From contig NC_079382.1 in assembly GCF_021018895.1 (NCBI RefSeq), positions 11,674,501 through 11,738,500 on the forward strand: a stretch of DNA of 64,000 bases, written 5' to 3'. The notes below the pieces were generated by a model. That model saw nothing but the letters and a program-made list of their open reading frames with translations. It did no database searches and was not told the origin of the DNA. Below, piece by piece: positions 20,530 through 33,777 of the stretch. The stretch is from Seriola aureovittata (lineage: Eukaryota; Chordata; Actinopteri; Carangiformes; Carangidae). Within the stretch, counting starts at the first letter, position 1, and every line of letters starts with the position of its first letter. The position numbers and the translations under genes are program-made.

Positions 20530-21020
20530 AATCTGCCCCCCACATTTCATCACCATTTATTTATCATTCACAATGACTAATTGCCTGACTTGACTTCAAT
20601 TTTGTGGGCTGGGATCCTCACAGAGCAAGCTGCTCGGCTGCCCACCTCCCTTCACTCGCCGCACCTCCCTATCACCCCAACACACCCACTTGCCTTTGAA
20701 AAACTGTAATTGAATGAGTTTATGTCGTCAAATTGATTAATCATATTAATTTGTACTTATTAGTGGGATGGTTGAAAGCGATGACAATTAGATTAATGAA
20801 ATTAGTTAATTCTTCCTACCCACACCATACTCCCAACTATAACGAAGCAAAAAAAAAAGCATAGAAAGGGCGACTTATGACAAAATTGGCAATCAAGATT
20901 TGGCTGCTAATTGAATGTCTGCTTTTATTAATGATGAGGTTTATAAAAAGACCTTGAGAAAGGAATATTAATTGATTAATCAAAGTGCTCCAAATTAAAG
21001 TGGGAGTATACAAAGCAGAG
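20530..21020. promoter_or_regulatory. ATTA-dense intergenic block, candidate enhancer
   Basis: The block is crowded with homeodomain-type cores (TAATTG, ATTAATTTG, GATTAATGAAATTAG, ATTAATTGATTAATC), several in direct or inverted pairs. It is free of microsatellites apart from a short A run and resembles no transposon I know. Blocks of this kind beside transcription-factor genes are often conserved developmental enhancers. That reading is inference from composition only. Confidence 0.3.
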
Positions 21021-23235
21021 GTCTGAAAATTTCCCTCACATTTGATTGTGAAGCATACTGGAGTGTCTTTCACAGGACGCTAAATAAAAATATAAACTGT
21101 TTGCAGACATCTGCATATAAAGCTGTTGTTTGAATTTCCTTGCCGACTGAAATTTTGTCTTGTTGAAATGAATCATGTTCTGCTGTGAATAGTCAAGTAA
21201 AAGTGACATTTTTTTCAGTATATTGTGACTGACAACATTTGACTTTACAAAACTTGACATCAGTGGTTTGGGTATTGTAATATTTGTAAAGACGTTAGTG
21301 AAATCGTGTCATCTTCACATTACTCTGAGAGTCTTTATTTGTCTGTACAACATGTTGAGATGATGAAGAGGCTCCACCGTAATAAAATGTTGCACAAACT
21401 GAGGCTCTCCAGACTTTACAGTAAAGTATGGCTGTTGCCTGACCACAGATCAGTTCTGCAGGGAGCCGCATGTCCCCACGGGACCGCAGCCATACATTCA
21501 TCATGCCTGTTTGCCTGTTGTGGAAAAACAAAATCCACATAAATTTATGTAAATCTAAGTAAACAGAGTGTGAGATCCCTTGAGCTGATAGACTGCTTTG
21601 AATTTCATTACGCAACAAGCCGTCTGACGGTTACAAACGATGTTCATGAAAAAGAAGCGATTGTTCGATGTGATAAAGATGAAACGTAATAGTTTATGCC
21701 ACCATGAATCTGATTGTAACGTCCACACTATTAGAAAGGTCTGATAAGAGCATTTATGACTATTTGCTTTGTGTGATAAAGGGAAGTGGGCTGTTTGATT
21801 AATACGAGCAGCTGGCTGGCTCCAGGTTCAACAGATTGTGTTGGTGCATATAACTAACAGTAATGGGCTGGTATATACACTAAAATGTGAACTGTCACAT
21901 GTGAGATAAGCAGAATTATGACTAACACATTCTGCATTCACAAAGTACTATGTTTGAGATGCATGCTGTGTAAATGTAGGTGAGTAATGTTTTTGTTTTC
22001 ACTGAAGAAATATTCACTTCAGTGGCAAGATGCTATCTGCTCATGTGGGCTATACAAAAGTGTAAAATAGGTTGGTTTCCACATTCAAAAAACATATAAA
22101 TCTTGCTCATAGTTATGCTGCTGGAATGGATTATACCATAACTTCACCCATTCACTCGGTGTATTGGGTCAGCATTGTTTTACACACTTATAGCGTATAC
22201 CCTGAGCCTAAAACAAAAAGTGATTTCACATCATATGTTATTGTTTTGTTGCAGTTGTATGAAAAGCTGTCCTAACAATGTGATGAATGAGTCTCATGAA
22301 AAAAAGTGGAAAAATATTTAAAATCATAGTCAAACACATATTAATTCAAGACACACAGACATTCATTCAGTAGTGGGCTGCGGTGAACCATGGGTTCGGG
22401 TTACATCCTTTAGACCTCTTTACCCATCTTCTATTGACATTTGTGCCTTTCAGCATCTGTAATTGGGGCTTGTTGGTGTAATGAAATGCATAACGCTATA
22501 TGATCCTAGTTGGAACATTGTTTTTAACGCGGGTCTTACAAATTTGCTGTCATTTGGTGGCTGTTTGGCACAAAAACTCTTGTTCCTTCTCCTGATGAAA
22601 TGTCATAAATGGTTATTACGCAACCAAAAAGCCTTTTGTGAATCTCCAAACGTTCCTGTTTGAAAGTCCAGTTTAGGCCCTCTGAATGGGAGTTTACAAT
22701 AGCACCTGGAGGTTAGAGGCTGTTTGCCAAGGGACGGGCACAGTTAATGTTTTGACATCTAACTGAGGAGCTGTAAACTATATAAATAATCATACCCATG
22801 GTCCATTAAAACTGCTGCAAAGAAGAAGAATATTGCACAAAAAAGCTGATGCCTGAGATATGGTAATGCATGTCTTCAAAGATGCAGTAAAATGTTTTAT
22901 TTATAATAAATCACTTTTGAAAATGCACGGCATCCAGGTTTTGTGTGGGGAATTCCAAACTGATGCAGAATAATACTGTGGAAAATGGAAACAGATAATT
23001 TAGTCTCCACAAAGAACTGTGTGCACATATTACAGACTAATTCATGAACATGAAAGACATTGACGTGGAGAGGTCCTTACCGATTAAGCTACTTGATCAA
23101 CAGCTGAGAACCCAAAGATATTAAATATAAAATGATATATAACAGATAAAAGCAGTAGATCCTTACATATGAGAAGTTGTAACTGAGGAATATTTGGCAG
23201 GCTGCTATTGCTGATAAATGTCTTAAACAATTCAC
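21021..23235. other. Intergenic, no gene seen
   Basis: AT-rich DNA without recognisable coding sequence. A mixed-composition stretch at about 22430-22770 without repeats may be another conserved element. Nothing else could be identified. Confidence 0.5.
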
Positions 23236-23286
23236 TGATTTTCTTTCGATCAACTACTCAATTAATTGACTAATTGCGGCTCTAGT
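23236..23286 (-). mobile_element. Fragment of a teleost ATTAAT-rich dispersed repeat
   Basis: It ends with TTGACTAATTGCGGCTCTAG, the reverse complement of the GGCTGCAACTAATGATTA type of start seen at about 33568. Only about 50 bp of one end remains. I recognise the family as a widespread teleost interspersed repeat but cannot name it securely. Confidence 0.5.
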
Positions 23287-24699
23287 TGTGATTAATGCTA
23301 CCTTTTCTTATAATTACAACTCATGTAACAGGAGAGGTGTGTGCATCAGCCACTGTGAACTGAAAAAGGTGAATCTGCACACTAGACACCCATGGGATAC
23401 TGTTACTGGACGCCCATTTGCCGATATCTGCCTGCAACTCTGAATCCCTCATGGCCCCAGTTCATCCTCAACTGTAACACTCCAAGAATTGACCACTCAT
23501 CCTTGGATCCAACCCCTACACATTTCAAGATCTTGACGTCCCACAGACAGGATCCAAACCTCTCTGTGCTGAAAGTATTGACAGCCATCAATGTTCGACT
23601 TGATCAAATGCTACCGCACCAGTCAGAGGCCATCAGTGGTCAAGGCATCCTCATTGGCAAGATCTATCGTCTCAATTTACACAGTCCATCCTCTTTAAAC
23701 TATGCTATTGATTTTGGCCTAGGTCATGAAGGTTTGGCATCAAGGTAGGGGAGAGGTGGAGGGGAGGGTGGATGGGAGAGTAAGGACAGAGAGGGAAGAG
23801 AATAAGGACACAGAGGAAGAGGCTTCCCCTGGGTGTCTCTAGTGCCAGTTTCTTCTTATTTAGCATTTGACCCTGGTCTTGGCTTTACTGCTCAATGCGG
23901 TGGCCTTATTTTCAGCATATAGTCAATGGCTGCCAATATTTTGAACGAAGATTTGTCGCTGTTCTTCAACAAAAGCTTAAAAATACTTTAAACAAATAGA
24001 CTTGATCTATTTGAGGTCAAAGGTTTCAGTTTTGTTCAGCTGTTCTATTCGTCCAAATTCCTTTTCTTGATTTTTTTTCAGGCAAAATATCTGAGAGAAA
24101 GTCAATATCAAACAGCAACCCAATTTTCAAATCTGTAGTCCTGCTTTTTACAGTGTGACAGGTGCTCTGTACCTCCACAATTGCTGTTCAATTATGGGCA
24201 CTTCTCATGGTCGCCTGTTGCTGTCGTTATTTTACAGCTCCGTGCTTCAGTCCATTAGCAACACCACTGCCGGAGCAGAGCCGATAAACCATCTGGCCAC
24301 GCTCCTGAAACAGATAGCAGCCTCTTAATGGAGTGAAAAAGTAAAAGCAATTAATGTCACATTAGCACATCACTAATAAGGCCTGCCCTCCAGAATGCTG
24401 TGGTGAGAATAATCAGTTGGTTCAGACTGAGATGCATCCCAACAACGCTTCACTGTTAGCGCTGACACTGAGTCCTGAACAAGGCCGTGTTAGGAGAATT
24501 AATTTCCATAAACAAATGAAACACTTTCAGGTCAACAGATCATTCACTTGGAATGTAAGGTCAACTTCAAGTACATGCATACACCTCACCAAGTAATAAA
24601 ATAACAAAGGTGTTAGCAACATTAGCATTCATTTGCAATCATGTTTCTGGTCACTTTTCTGGCAAACAGAAGTCCAATACTCACTCTCCTTTTAGCTCT
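23287..24699. other. Intergenic, no gene seen
   Basis: An open plus-strand frame at 23392-23748 (118 codons) has no recognised domain, so I do not call it a gene. At 23753-23825 there is a purine-rich (G/A) stretch. The block 24230-24440 has mixed composition and ATTA cores and could be regulatory. Confidence 0.5.
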
Positions 24700-25030
24700 G
24701 CATTTGGTCTCCACCAACTCCTGACAATGACAATGCTAACATGCTGATGTTAAGACGTTAATCATATATAGGCCCAATGTATGTCAGCTTAGCATGTTAG
24801 CATGCTAAAATTTACTAATTTGCACTGATGATGGCACTAGAGAAAAAGTTAAGGAATACCAAAGTTAAAATTCATCTTGAGGTGACCATGAATGTCCTTA
24901 CATAATTTCATGGCAATCCATCCAATAGTTGTTATATTTACCATAATGATATTTTAGCCATTTATTTTGGGACCCACCAACATTGCCATCCTTAGAGCCA
25001 TGGTGCTACTTTGGCTAATTGGCTATTGTT
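24700..25030. mobile_element. Dispersed teleost repeat (GCTAACATGCTGATG / CATGGCAATCCATCCAATAG family)
   Basis: It carries the phrases typical of a very common fish interspersed repeat: repeated AGCATGTTAGCATGCTAA units, a GATGATGGCACTAGA segment, then TTTCATGGCAATCCATCCAA and a closing ACATTGCCATCC / AGAGCCATGGTGCTA. No open frame is left. I recognise the family by sequence but not its class with certainty. Confidence 0.65.
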
Positions 25031-26787
25031 CATAGCTGCTTTAAAGTAAATAAAGAGAAACACTAATGAAATTATAGCAGCACATTAGTGCAAAATTAAG
25101 AAATACAACTCTGCTCAGGTGTTTACTATAATGAGAACATTTTGTTGTTATAACAAGATCTGAACTTATCTTTAATTTTCATTTGTTTTCTGTTAAGGTG
25201 GCAGCAATAGGTCGCCATGTGGAACACTAATCTGTGCTCAAAATCTGTTCCAAGTGAATTCACAAAATCCAAGGCCTCATGTTTTCTGCTCAGCACCAAA
25301 GGCAGAAATGTTGTTGTGAAATTTACAGTCATTCAGAACCTCTATAACAAACATGGTACTTACAGTGGCTGTGTGTGAGGCCTCTCTGAATCCCCTCCCA
25401 TCATTGTCTTGACCTCCTTCACTTTAAGCTCTCGTCTTTGAACTGTAAGTCAAACTATACACAACAGCAGCCCCGTCTCAAGAGCTTTCCCAAACACAAT
25501 ACATGTCCTCTCTGGCTTGAATGAAACTGGGATTTTAAGATCTGGCTTAATTGTTGTCTTTTCCAGTGTTTAATTATAAAAACACCAAAGCACAGTCTCT
25601 GCTGCTGTCTAATTCCACTATGTTCCGCTAATTATGTTGTGTTAATAGAGGTTTTTCTGTTATGGCGTCACACTCATTAACTCAGCGGTGACACTGCCCT
25701 TAATTGGATAAGAGGCCATTAAGTCACTTTTCTTTGATTAAAGTTATTACTTCCTTATAAACATCAGCCCTGACACTAACTGGTTCAAAGCATCTGCAAC
25801 AACATAAGACATAACTTTCATAATACTGTATATACAAAGTGCTACATGTTGCCTTAAAGACATAAATGAAATGTAAAAAGTTGCTTTCCATCAAATTTCT
25901 ACATGTAATATCACCTTTTCATCACAGCTGCACATACCAGCATGAAGAAAATCTGCACACGATGAGTCCTTCCATATGAGGGGACGTGAGCATCACTTGC
26001 TGCTGCATGCTCTTGTTGCAGAAACAACACAGCTCTGTACTGTAGGTTTAATAAGGATCAGTCTGGAAAAAGAAGCTCCACAAACCTCTAAAATGTCAGA
26101 CACTGCAGTATCATCACTCACAGTAAATGGCCTTTTTTTCCTCCATCTTCTCCCTTTGTCTTTTTTGTTGTGATCCTCCTGGGTCCGGTGCATAGCAGCG
26201 ATGCTGCGAACTGATTATTTAAAGCAGCTTGTAAAATACAAGCTTTCAGGTCAACTAACGGAGCAGCTAACTGATGTGTCTTCCCAAAGTCAGTGATTGG
26301 AATTCACTTCAGTTAATTTAGTATTAAAGTTGTGCTATTTAAAGCTGAAGTGTTGTCGAATCACTGCCTGCCATCATGTTTAAGCATCTCAAAGTTAATA
26401 TCAAGCAGACCTCCATTTAACATAAGGCCCAATATAGACAGAAAACAGACTGACACCACCACTGCTTTCAAATCCCCAGTACCCCTGTTCCCATACCCAC
26501 ACATGCCCTCAATTACCCTATGAGCACCACATGTGCAACATCATTAATAAGATCCACTAATAATGGTGGCGAGCTCCATTGGCCGTGAGTGAGATTTGAC
26601 TAATTACTGTAATTGTATTGGAGTCATGCTCATTAAATATGAAAATTGTGTTCTGTGAAATGAATGGGGTTTCATGATCACTCTTGTATGGACAGGCAAG
26701 AAATAAATTAGAGAACAGTTTCTCGTTGCACAATTAACTACTGCACACACAGCTACCTGCCACTCCCCCCAGTCTGTGTCTAATATA

Positions 26788-26821
26788 GTGTGTGTGTGTG
26801 TGCGTGCGTGCGTGTGTGTGT

Positions 26822-26871
<50 letters not shown>

Positions 26872-26908
26872 GCCTGCGTGCGCATGCGCGTGTGTGTGTG
26901 TGTGTGCG
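26788..26908. repeat. (GT)n microsatellite with GC interruptions
   Basis: GT dinucleotides with GCGT and GCCTGC interruptions at both ends. The alternating purine-pyrimidine sequence is able to form Z-DNA. Confidence 0.95.
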
Positions 26909-28553
26909 TTTGTATTTTTGTGGATGTTTGCCAATGTGTCATTACTTGTTGCTTATGATTCTCGGTACACATACAGGATGCATGACCTGCTTGCCCATGA
27001 AACGTGGAAATGTTAATATTGCACACAGCATATAATTGCAATTATAATGATTTTTTCTTTATTTTTCAGCAACATTTAATTCATTTTTTTCCTGTGATTT
27101 GATATAACTAGTAGCCTATATCAAGTGCTTTCTCTTTTCTTTTCTGTTGTAGTTGTACTGTATAAATGTTAGACATGGCACGAGGCAGAATAAAAAGTTT
27201 ACATAAACCAAAAAACTAAAATTTGCAGTTTTTTAAAATTACCTTTGAAGCACCTGAAAATGAAAATGAATTTTTTTTTTAAATTGTACAACCAGATTGT
27301 GTGATCACATTACACTAGTGAGAAAAAGCAAAGCTCAAACTGCACAAACGCATTTACAATATATGTTTTATCAGACATTCATGACATTACTGCCTGTAAA
27401 CAATTAATGGCGTACAACTTCCAATCTTAACACAACAGTCTCCTCCCTTCTCACAACAGGATATGCCAGTGACTCTTACTGTAACTTTTTGTTCATACTT
27501 CTTTCTATCATCTCCTGGGATTTAAGCAGCTGTCAGGACTCCAGAGCCTAGACGACAGCGTCTGGGAGTGGCTACGTCCCCGAGGAGCAGAGCATCTTTT
27601 TTTTTTCCCCGCTGTGTTTCTGCGTGCTCAAGTTGTTTGAGAAATCTTGCAATGCAAATGAGGTACTTACCTTTACCGCCCAGTAACAAAACTGTGTCAC
27701 AGTCAGAGCTTTCCGTGAAAGCCCTGATTTTGTCTGAAGAGATATAGAGGTGAGGAGAGGCAGGTAAACAAAGCATAATGTGGAGGTCAAATGCTAATGA
27801 GTGCTCCATTTGTTACGTCTGGCTCTCTCCAAAGGCAAAGTAACAACGTCAGCGGCACCCAGACATAATAAATCATCCAAATAAATAATAAAGATTCAGA
27901 GAAGACTTCATGGTGTTCATTGTGCCACTTTGAATGAATTTACAGCCCAGACCTGATTTCTCTCGTGTGGCCTTATTTAAATTGTCCCCATTTTAAGCCT
28001 CCTGCCTGAGACAGCAAGATGCTTGCAAGTCCATTTTCAGGCCCAACACCCTACCATATAATTTCCATCTGCTCACTGGTTAATAGGGTAAGACCAGAGA
28101 GAACCCCATTATGAACTGTAATGTAACTTGCTTTAGTTGAGACACAGGCCAAAGCGCTGCGAGACTTGAACAGATGCAATGCCATGCGGGGTTTGCAGCT
28201 GTTGCGAGGTCTCAGAAAACCCACAGCTGTCCCCTCTCTGTCTGAGTGCCCCAGTAAACGGAGACTGAAAGACGGACGTGACTGATGAGGTGACGAAAAA
28301 TCCAAAGAGGCAGGTGGATGAAGAGTAACACAGGTAGCAGAGAGCACCATTATAAAGCATATCTGATCATTTGTTTTCTTTCTTGCTCCCCTTCCTTCCT
28401 GCACTCTCTTTATACCGTCACTACCCATAGATGGCGCTCTATTCATTTTGAAAACAGGGGCCTCTCTCAGGGCTGTCCATCACAAAGTGCCACAGACTGC
28501 ATGGTGGTGGGGATGAGCTGCGGAGAAAGGCACCCTTACCTGTCCTTGAGCCA

Positions 28554-28555
<2 letters not shown>

Positions 28556-28594
<39 letters not shown>
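28556..28594. repeat. (GA)n microsatellite
   Basis: About nineteen uninterrupted GA units followed by an A run. The purine strand could form a triplex. No GAGA-dependent promoter is evident nearby. Confidence 0.95.
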
Positions 28595-28598
<4 letters not shown>

Positions 28599-29999
28599 AA
28601 GAGTAGATTCAGCATGTATGTATGCTGTAGCCGGGAGCCATAAATCATGACCTTCTTCAATTTACACAGGGAGCATATTGATGGTTTCCTATCTCCTTCA
28701 CTCACTTTCACCTAGTTACATTGTCTAAGACAACACCACTCTGGGTAACCATGACTGACACTTTACAGCCTATTCTCAGTGGACTCTCACCTCAGCCGCT
28801 GAATAATCCTCACATGAGGAGAAGTAAGGAGTGTGAGTGTACGGTAGTGGAGCTGAAGCCGGCGGTGACGGTGTGAGGTACTGATCTTAGATTTTGTGAA
28901 GGAGGCAGGCAACAAGGTTGGTTGATTAACAGACCACAGTGTGACGGTGTCGATGCTCCGTCTCGAGCACGGACAGGTCAGACAACTGGTGACGATTCAA
29001 AGAGAATAAAAGATGGTTTACAAGATGGAAAGTCACTCTGAGGACAGTGGGCCATGCCCTAATTCCCTTCTACATGACTGAAAACAAAGGAAGAAGTACT
29101 TGTAGTTATATGAGATAATAGCTGCAGTGATGAGAAGTTCATGAAATTAGTGATTATGTGTTTTCCTCAGTTTTTTTTTCTCTCTTTTTCTCATCCATCC
29201 TTAATGATCTTTATACACCTTTACATTGACTTCTAAGATACTGGTAATACAGATATGCTGTGCAGAACAATGCACAAGTTAATAGAGAGTAGTTATTTGC
29301 AGCAATAATGTGGAGTGGCGGGTGCAGCCGTGCCAAGAATATATAAAAAATGAAAAAGTGACAAGGCCATTTATTTGTTTAATTCAATCTTCTGTTGAGA
29401 GATCTTTTCGCTGGACATCATAGTTGATTTTGTTTAGAGGAATGGTTTGTGGCAGGCTGATTAAACACAGACTTACTCCCCCAACCCCCATACTGGCTGA
29501 AGTTGAAAGCCCAGTAAATGAAATGACTTCCACAGGATTGCACCACAAAGGAAGAGAGTGTGTCAGATGTGCATTCAGCCAGTGTTGTAGCCAACACAAG
29601 GTCAAACGGGACATTGTGTAGACAGCGAACCAACTGACAGTCGGGGCAGGAGGATGCCGTTACACCCCAAGGCACCGTCTTGCTAAATGTACAAGTGCAC
29701 ACACACACACACACACACACAGATGCACGCGCACATGATTGGTCATACTAGGCACCATTTGACTGTACATTTCTTATCCCCCGGTATGAGACGAAGACAA
29801 GGCCATACTGTAACACAGGATGCAGATGCCTCTACCTGCAGCATGAAATTTCTATTACTATTCACTATTACTTTGCTGATATCAACTGAAAAGAAAATCT
29901 TACTCTTCACCAAAAACTTTCAGGTGATATGGTAAAGTTTAAAGCAAATCATTTAAAACTTACTTTACGTTACATACAGATGTACACAGGAAGTGACAG

Positions 30000-32900
30000 C
30001 CTGTCTTGTTTTGGCGAGAGAGACTTACTGCCAAAGAGAAATACTACACCTTTGCTTATTTATGAAACTTGCAGTATATAGATTTATTTCTATTTATAAT
30101 GAGCATAATATTAAACTGAACTGGTTTTTGGAGGTGTGTGTGTGTGTGTGTGTGTAATTGCAAGTTTATTTTTAATTTTGTCTTACATCTACTGTAGGTA
30201 ATGTTAAGGCTGTGCTTATTCTCAGTATGTGACGGGAAAATACAAATCAAATATATATTAAAAAATGATATTACATTGTATAGTGTGATGTGAATACTGT
30301 GTATCACCCTTCTTGTTAAAAGCCAGAAACGGCAGTCTTATTCTGTATCCACACACATTTAATAGTTCAAAATGCTTTATAAACCCAGTGTTATTGATGT
30401 TACTACTGTAACATGCAATCATCAAGACGCACATGCATCCAAAAAATTTTATTCTACGACAGGACCGTGTTTTGAACACAAATGGTCTCCCTCAGGTCTG
30501 AGGGCGAAGACCATTCGTGGTTGAGACATTGTTATGTTCATGAAGAGCAAAGGCGATAAGCCGTACGTGGGTATTCCCCCCCCCCTCTTATTTTGGTTTC
30601 CAGTCGGGATATGTAATCTTGAAAAACAAATGGTGACACATTGAGCGAACCTCGTCAGTAAATGTGGTACAAACGTAATGAGTTGACTGATTTTATAGAT
30701 AGATTTCTTTCCACATTCAGTGACTTGAAGATGTTAAAAGAAATCATTTGCAGTGGTTACATAAACCATGTGATTTTTATTGTCACTGTACATTCAGTGC
30801 ACTGTTCGATCTGACTCACTCCAAAAAAGCATATATTTACACATGGGTACAGTAGGCATGAACACAACAAACAAAACACAAGAAAATGGCACACAATACT
30901 GTCCAGTGAAATCTATCTGTGGTTGGCTTTCTGCTTCTCACTTCTCACATTTTTCCCTTTTTGTCTCCCGAGCGCTGTGAACATGTGTGCATAGTTACCC
31001 TGTCTAGTTCTGAGCATAGGGCAAGTTTACAATTAAAATGAACCAAAGCTTCCTATTAACTTGATTCATATATCACAATTGCTAACATATTGCTTTTGAG
31101 GGGAACAAAACTCTTGGGTAATCACATGTCTATGGTACATACACCGAGCAGGGTCCTTATACGCCGCAGCCCAGAACGGCCAGAGATGTCCATGTTTTAT
31201 GTAAATCTCGTCATCTCAGAGTGCATGGAGATAAGATAAGTCCGCAAATGGAACAGCGAATAAGCAGCTTTCTCCTCCGAGGAATGTGTTCCCCAATTGC
31301 AGTAGGTTCATCTACATTTTTTTTAATACCCAGTCAGTGATGTCACTTTATTTCTGTGCCACTGATTCCCAGGAGGAACCCATGGCCCGCTTCCAAACCC
31401 AGTGTAATTTTCAAAATATGAATTGAGGTATAGGGTCTAGATGACTTCACTCGTTATATGTCCTGCTGTGCTGATAATCAAAATCGATGATAACTCAAGA
31501 GCGTGTGTTTCAGCGTTGAGAGACACAAAGACACGGAAAACCAAAATAAAATAAGAGAACATCCCGTCTTAGATTAACATAATGGACTTATTCTCACTTG
31601 AGTAATTACCCTTTGACTCAATACAGTCATTTGTATTATACAGCTATTCAGGTGGACTCTAAAGTCATGTTGAAGTTGCCAATACATCATGACAAAAATT
31701 CAGTAAACAGGCAAATTAAACAAACGATCATTGCTAGATCAATGCACAGCAGCCACAGTATAGTATAGTGAAATATGCACAACACATTTGCCGTGTACAG
31801 CACTGTACAGTATGTCCACATTGTAAACAAAGCACAACTAAATGTCAGTCTGATGCTCCACAACACAAGGAACATAGGTGGCCATATTTGCCTTGCATAG
31901 CCCAGTGATCGCTCTGTTATGAAACTATTACAGACACCCGTGAAATCGCCTTTGTAAAGGTTTAGACAAACCCTCCCCACCGTCAACCGAAATAAAACGA
32001 CTCTTGTCCCCAAGGTAGAGCCAAAGCAGAAATTTAATTGCTCCATTTCTATTGAGAATTTCAGCTTAGGAGACAATTAGAATTAATTGGATGTAGTAGA
32101 ACCGTTTTAGATCTCTGAAAATAAATTAAGGATTTTTCTTTTATTTTCTTATATTAATTTCGGCGATGGGAAAGTTGGGAAACAATTATCTGCTATCAGT
32201 CTTCAAAGTGCACAGAGGAGTTACGTGACCGAACTCTGATCAGGTCTGTTTGTGTGTGGTGGTCAAGTTTTGTGCCAGAACGTGTTCATTAACACTTCAC
32301 ACAACCAGCACAACGTGAACAGATGGAGCTTGTTGAAGCACTCGCCTTTAACTTGGCTCCACACAGACTCTGGTGTGAATAAGTGATCATCAACGTAGGT
32401 TTAGAAACAGCTCAAAATGAATGGACACACATCTGGATGCTCATCAGAATGAAGGTATTACTATTAATAAATTACTGTAAATAACATCCATTTGTTTATG
32501 TGGAAACAGCTGGCTGCTGTTTAGCCACGGTTACGTGTGTTTCATTTTCAATGGTTTGAACACACAATGCTTTGGTTTGCTACTGCACAGAGGTGATGCA
32601 TCCCTAATTTCAATTGGGAATGGATTAGCTGGTTATACATATGGGGAAGTGCATCATGGGAATTATATCCTCTACTGTATTGGGTTATAATTATTTATGC
32701 ATTACATTACAGTGAATCAATAGTGTCTGTTCCTGCGGGGATTGTCTGTAGTTACTGGTCACTTGTCTTTCTGTTTTCTTCTTGTTTGGGCAGAAGCTAA
32801 TGGCACTTCACACTTTAAAGACACGGCCGCTTTAAAGTGTTCACAAGGGACAACATCTGTCTCACTAAAATCCTAAGAGCAGCTGATTAATCTATTATGG

Positions 32901-33560
32901 TATTATTCTGATCTTATGATAACATGTTCCATCCAACCTGCTCAGGTTATCAGGACAGGAAGAAATATGTTGATAACTGTGTCACATTATTCTCGTTGCT
33001 TTCTTTGAATAATTTGGCAACTGGTTTACGATCGATCTAAAAGTCTATCATCACTTCTGGAATATACACATTTATTATAGTATTGTAGCCTGTGCACCAG
33101 TGTGTCAGTGTTTGTAGAGATGTACACAGAGTACAGTGTCAGTCTGAATGATTAGCACCTTCATTAAAGATGAGCTAAAAACAAAAACTGATACAGAACA
33201 TCAGTGAGCCGTAATCTGAAGTCTGATAATATTAAAGTCATTATTGACGTTGAGTTTTAATTCAGAGTGCAATTCAAGTTATTCTCAGAAACACAGGTGT
33301 CATTATATTGTTGCACACAAACATTTTAACTAGTCATCTGTTATAGTCTTACATCCAAACAGGTTTAAAAGGATGCCACCTTAAAAAAAAGGAAAAATTA
33401 TTTCTCAAGGAAACATATCGTTTGTCGAGATTCAGCTGCGGCAGCCGCGTGTACTCACACGTCAATACACCTCTACTGGCTGTTTATGTCAGGGCAAGTT
33501 CTAGCCTCGCTGATATCCTTTCAAATTTGGAAAACATGATAAAAGTGGAGAAATGATGCC
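30000..33560. other. Intergenic, esrrb downstream side
   Basis: No coding sequence recognised. A short GT run is at 30134-30155. The minus-strand open frame at 31687-32076 (129 codons) has no recognisable domain and lies in ordinary AT-rich sequence, so it is not called. The 31140-31400 stretch is relatively GC-balanced and repeat-free. Confidence 0.5.
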
Positions 33561-33562
33561 CA

Positions 33563-33745
33563 ATTACGGCTGCAACTAATGATTATTTTCATTAATGATT
33601 AATCTGCTGATTATTTTTTGATGAATCGACTAATTGTTTTGTCTTTTAAAGTCTTTAAAGAGTGAAAAATGCCTGTCATAATTTCCCACAGCGCAAGGTC
33701 ATGTCGACAAATGTTTTGTCTGACAACAGTCCAAAGATATTCAGA
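33563..33745 (+). mobile_element. Teleost dispersed repeat (GGCTGCAACTAATGATTATTTTC type)
   Basis: It starts CGGCTGCAACTAATGATTA and passes through ATTAATCTGCTGATTATTTT, a GTGAAAAATGCC segment and AATTTCCCACAGCGCAAGG. It ends at ACAACAGTCCAAAGATATTC, where a GA microsatellite begins. The order and wording match a very common fish repeat that I know by sight. It has no coding capacity and is probably a non-autonomous element. The fragment at 23236-23286 is a second copy in opposite orientation. Confidence 0.7.
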
Positions 33746-33777
33746 GAGAGAGAGAGAGAGTGAGAGAGAGAGAGAGC
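33742..33777. repeat. (GA)n microsatellite at the end of a dispersed repeat
   Basis: Two GA runs separated by a single T, starting exactly where the dispersed repeat ends. It may have grown from the repeat's tail. Confidence 0.9.

Larger units (their letters stand above)
25031..29999. other. Intergenic with microsatellites, no gene seen
   Basis: It contains the GT tract at 26788-26908, the GA tract at 28556-28594 and a short CA tract at 29698-29721. Open frames here are low-complexity or unrecognised. The stretches 25600-25760 and 27840-28030 have mixed composition but no specific signal. Confidence 0.55.

Noticed and set aside
23392..23748. 118-codon plus-strand open frame
   Set aside because: No known domain, no splice context and unremarkable composition. 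Length is within chance for 64 kb.
26790..27041. Open frames of alternating Cys-Val or His-Thr (here and at 36.5, 37.5, 48.6, 53.0 and 56.4 kb)
   Set aside because: These are translations of CA/GT microsatellites, not genes.
31687..32076. 129-codon minus-strand open frame rich in Leu, Phe and Cys
   Set aside because: Hydrophobic composition is typical of AT-rich noncoding DNA in this frame, and no family was recognised.
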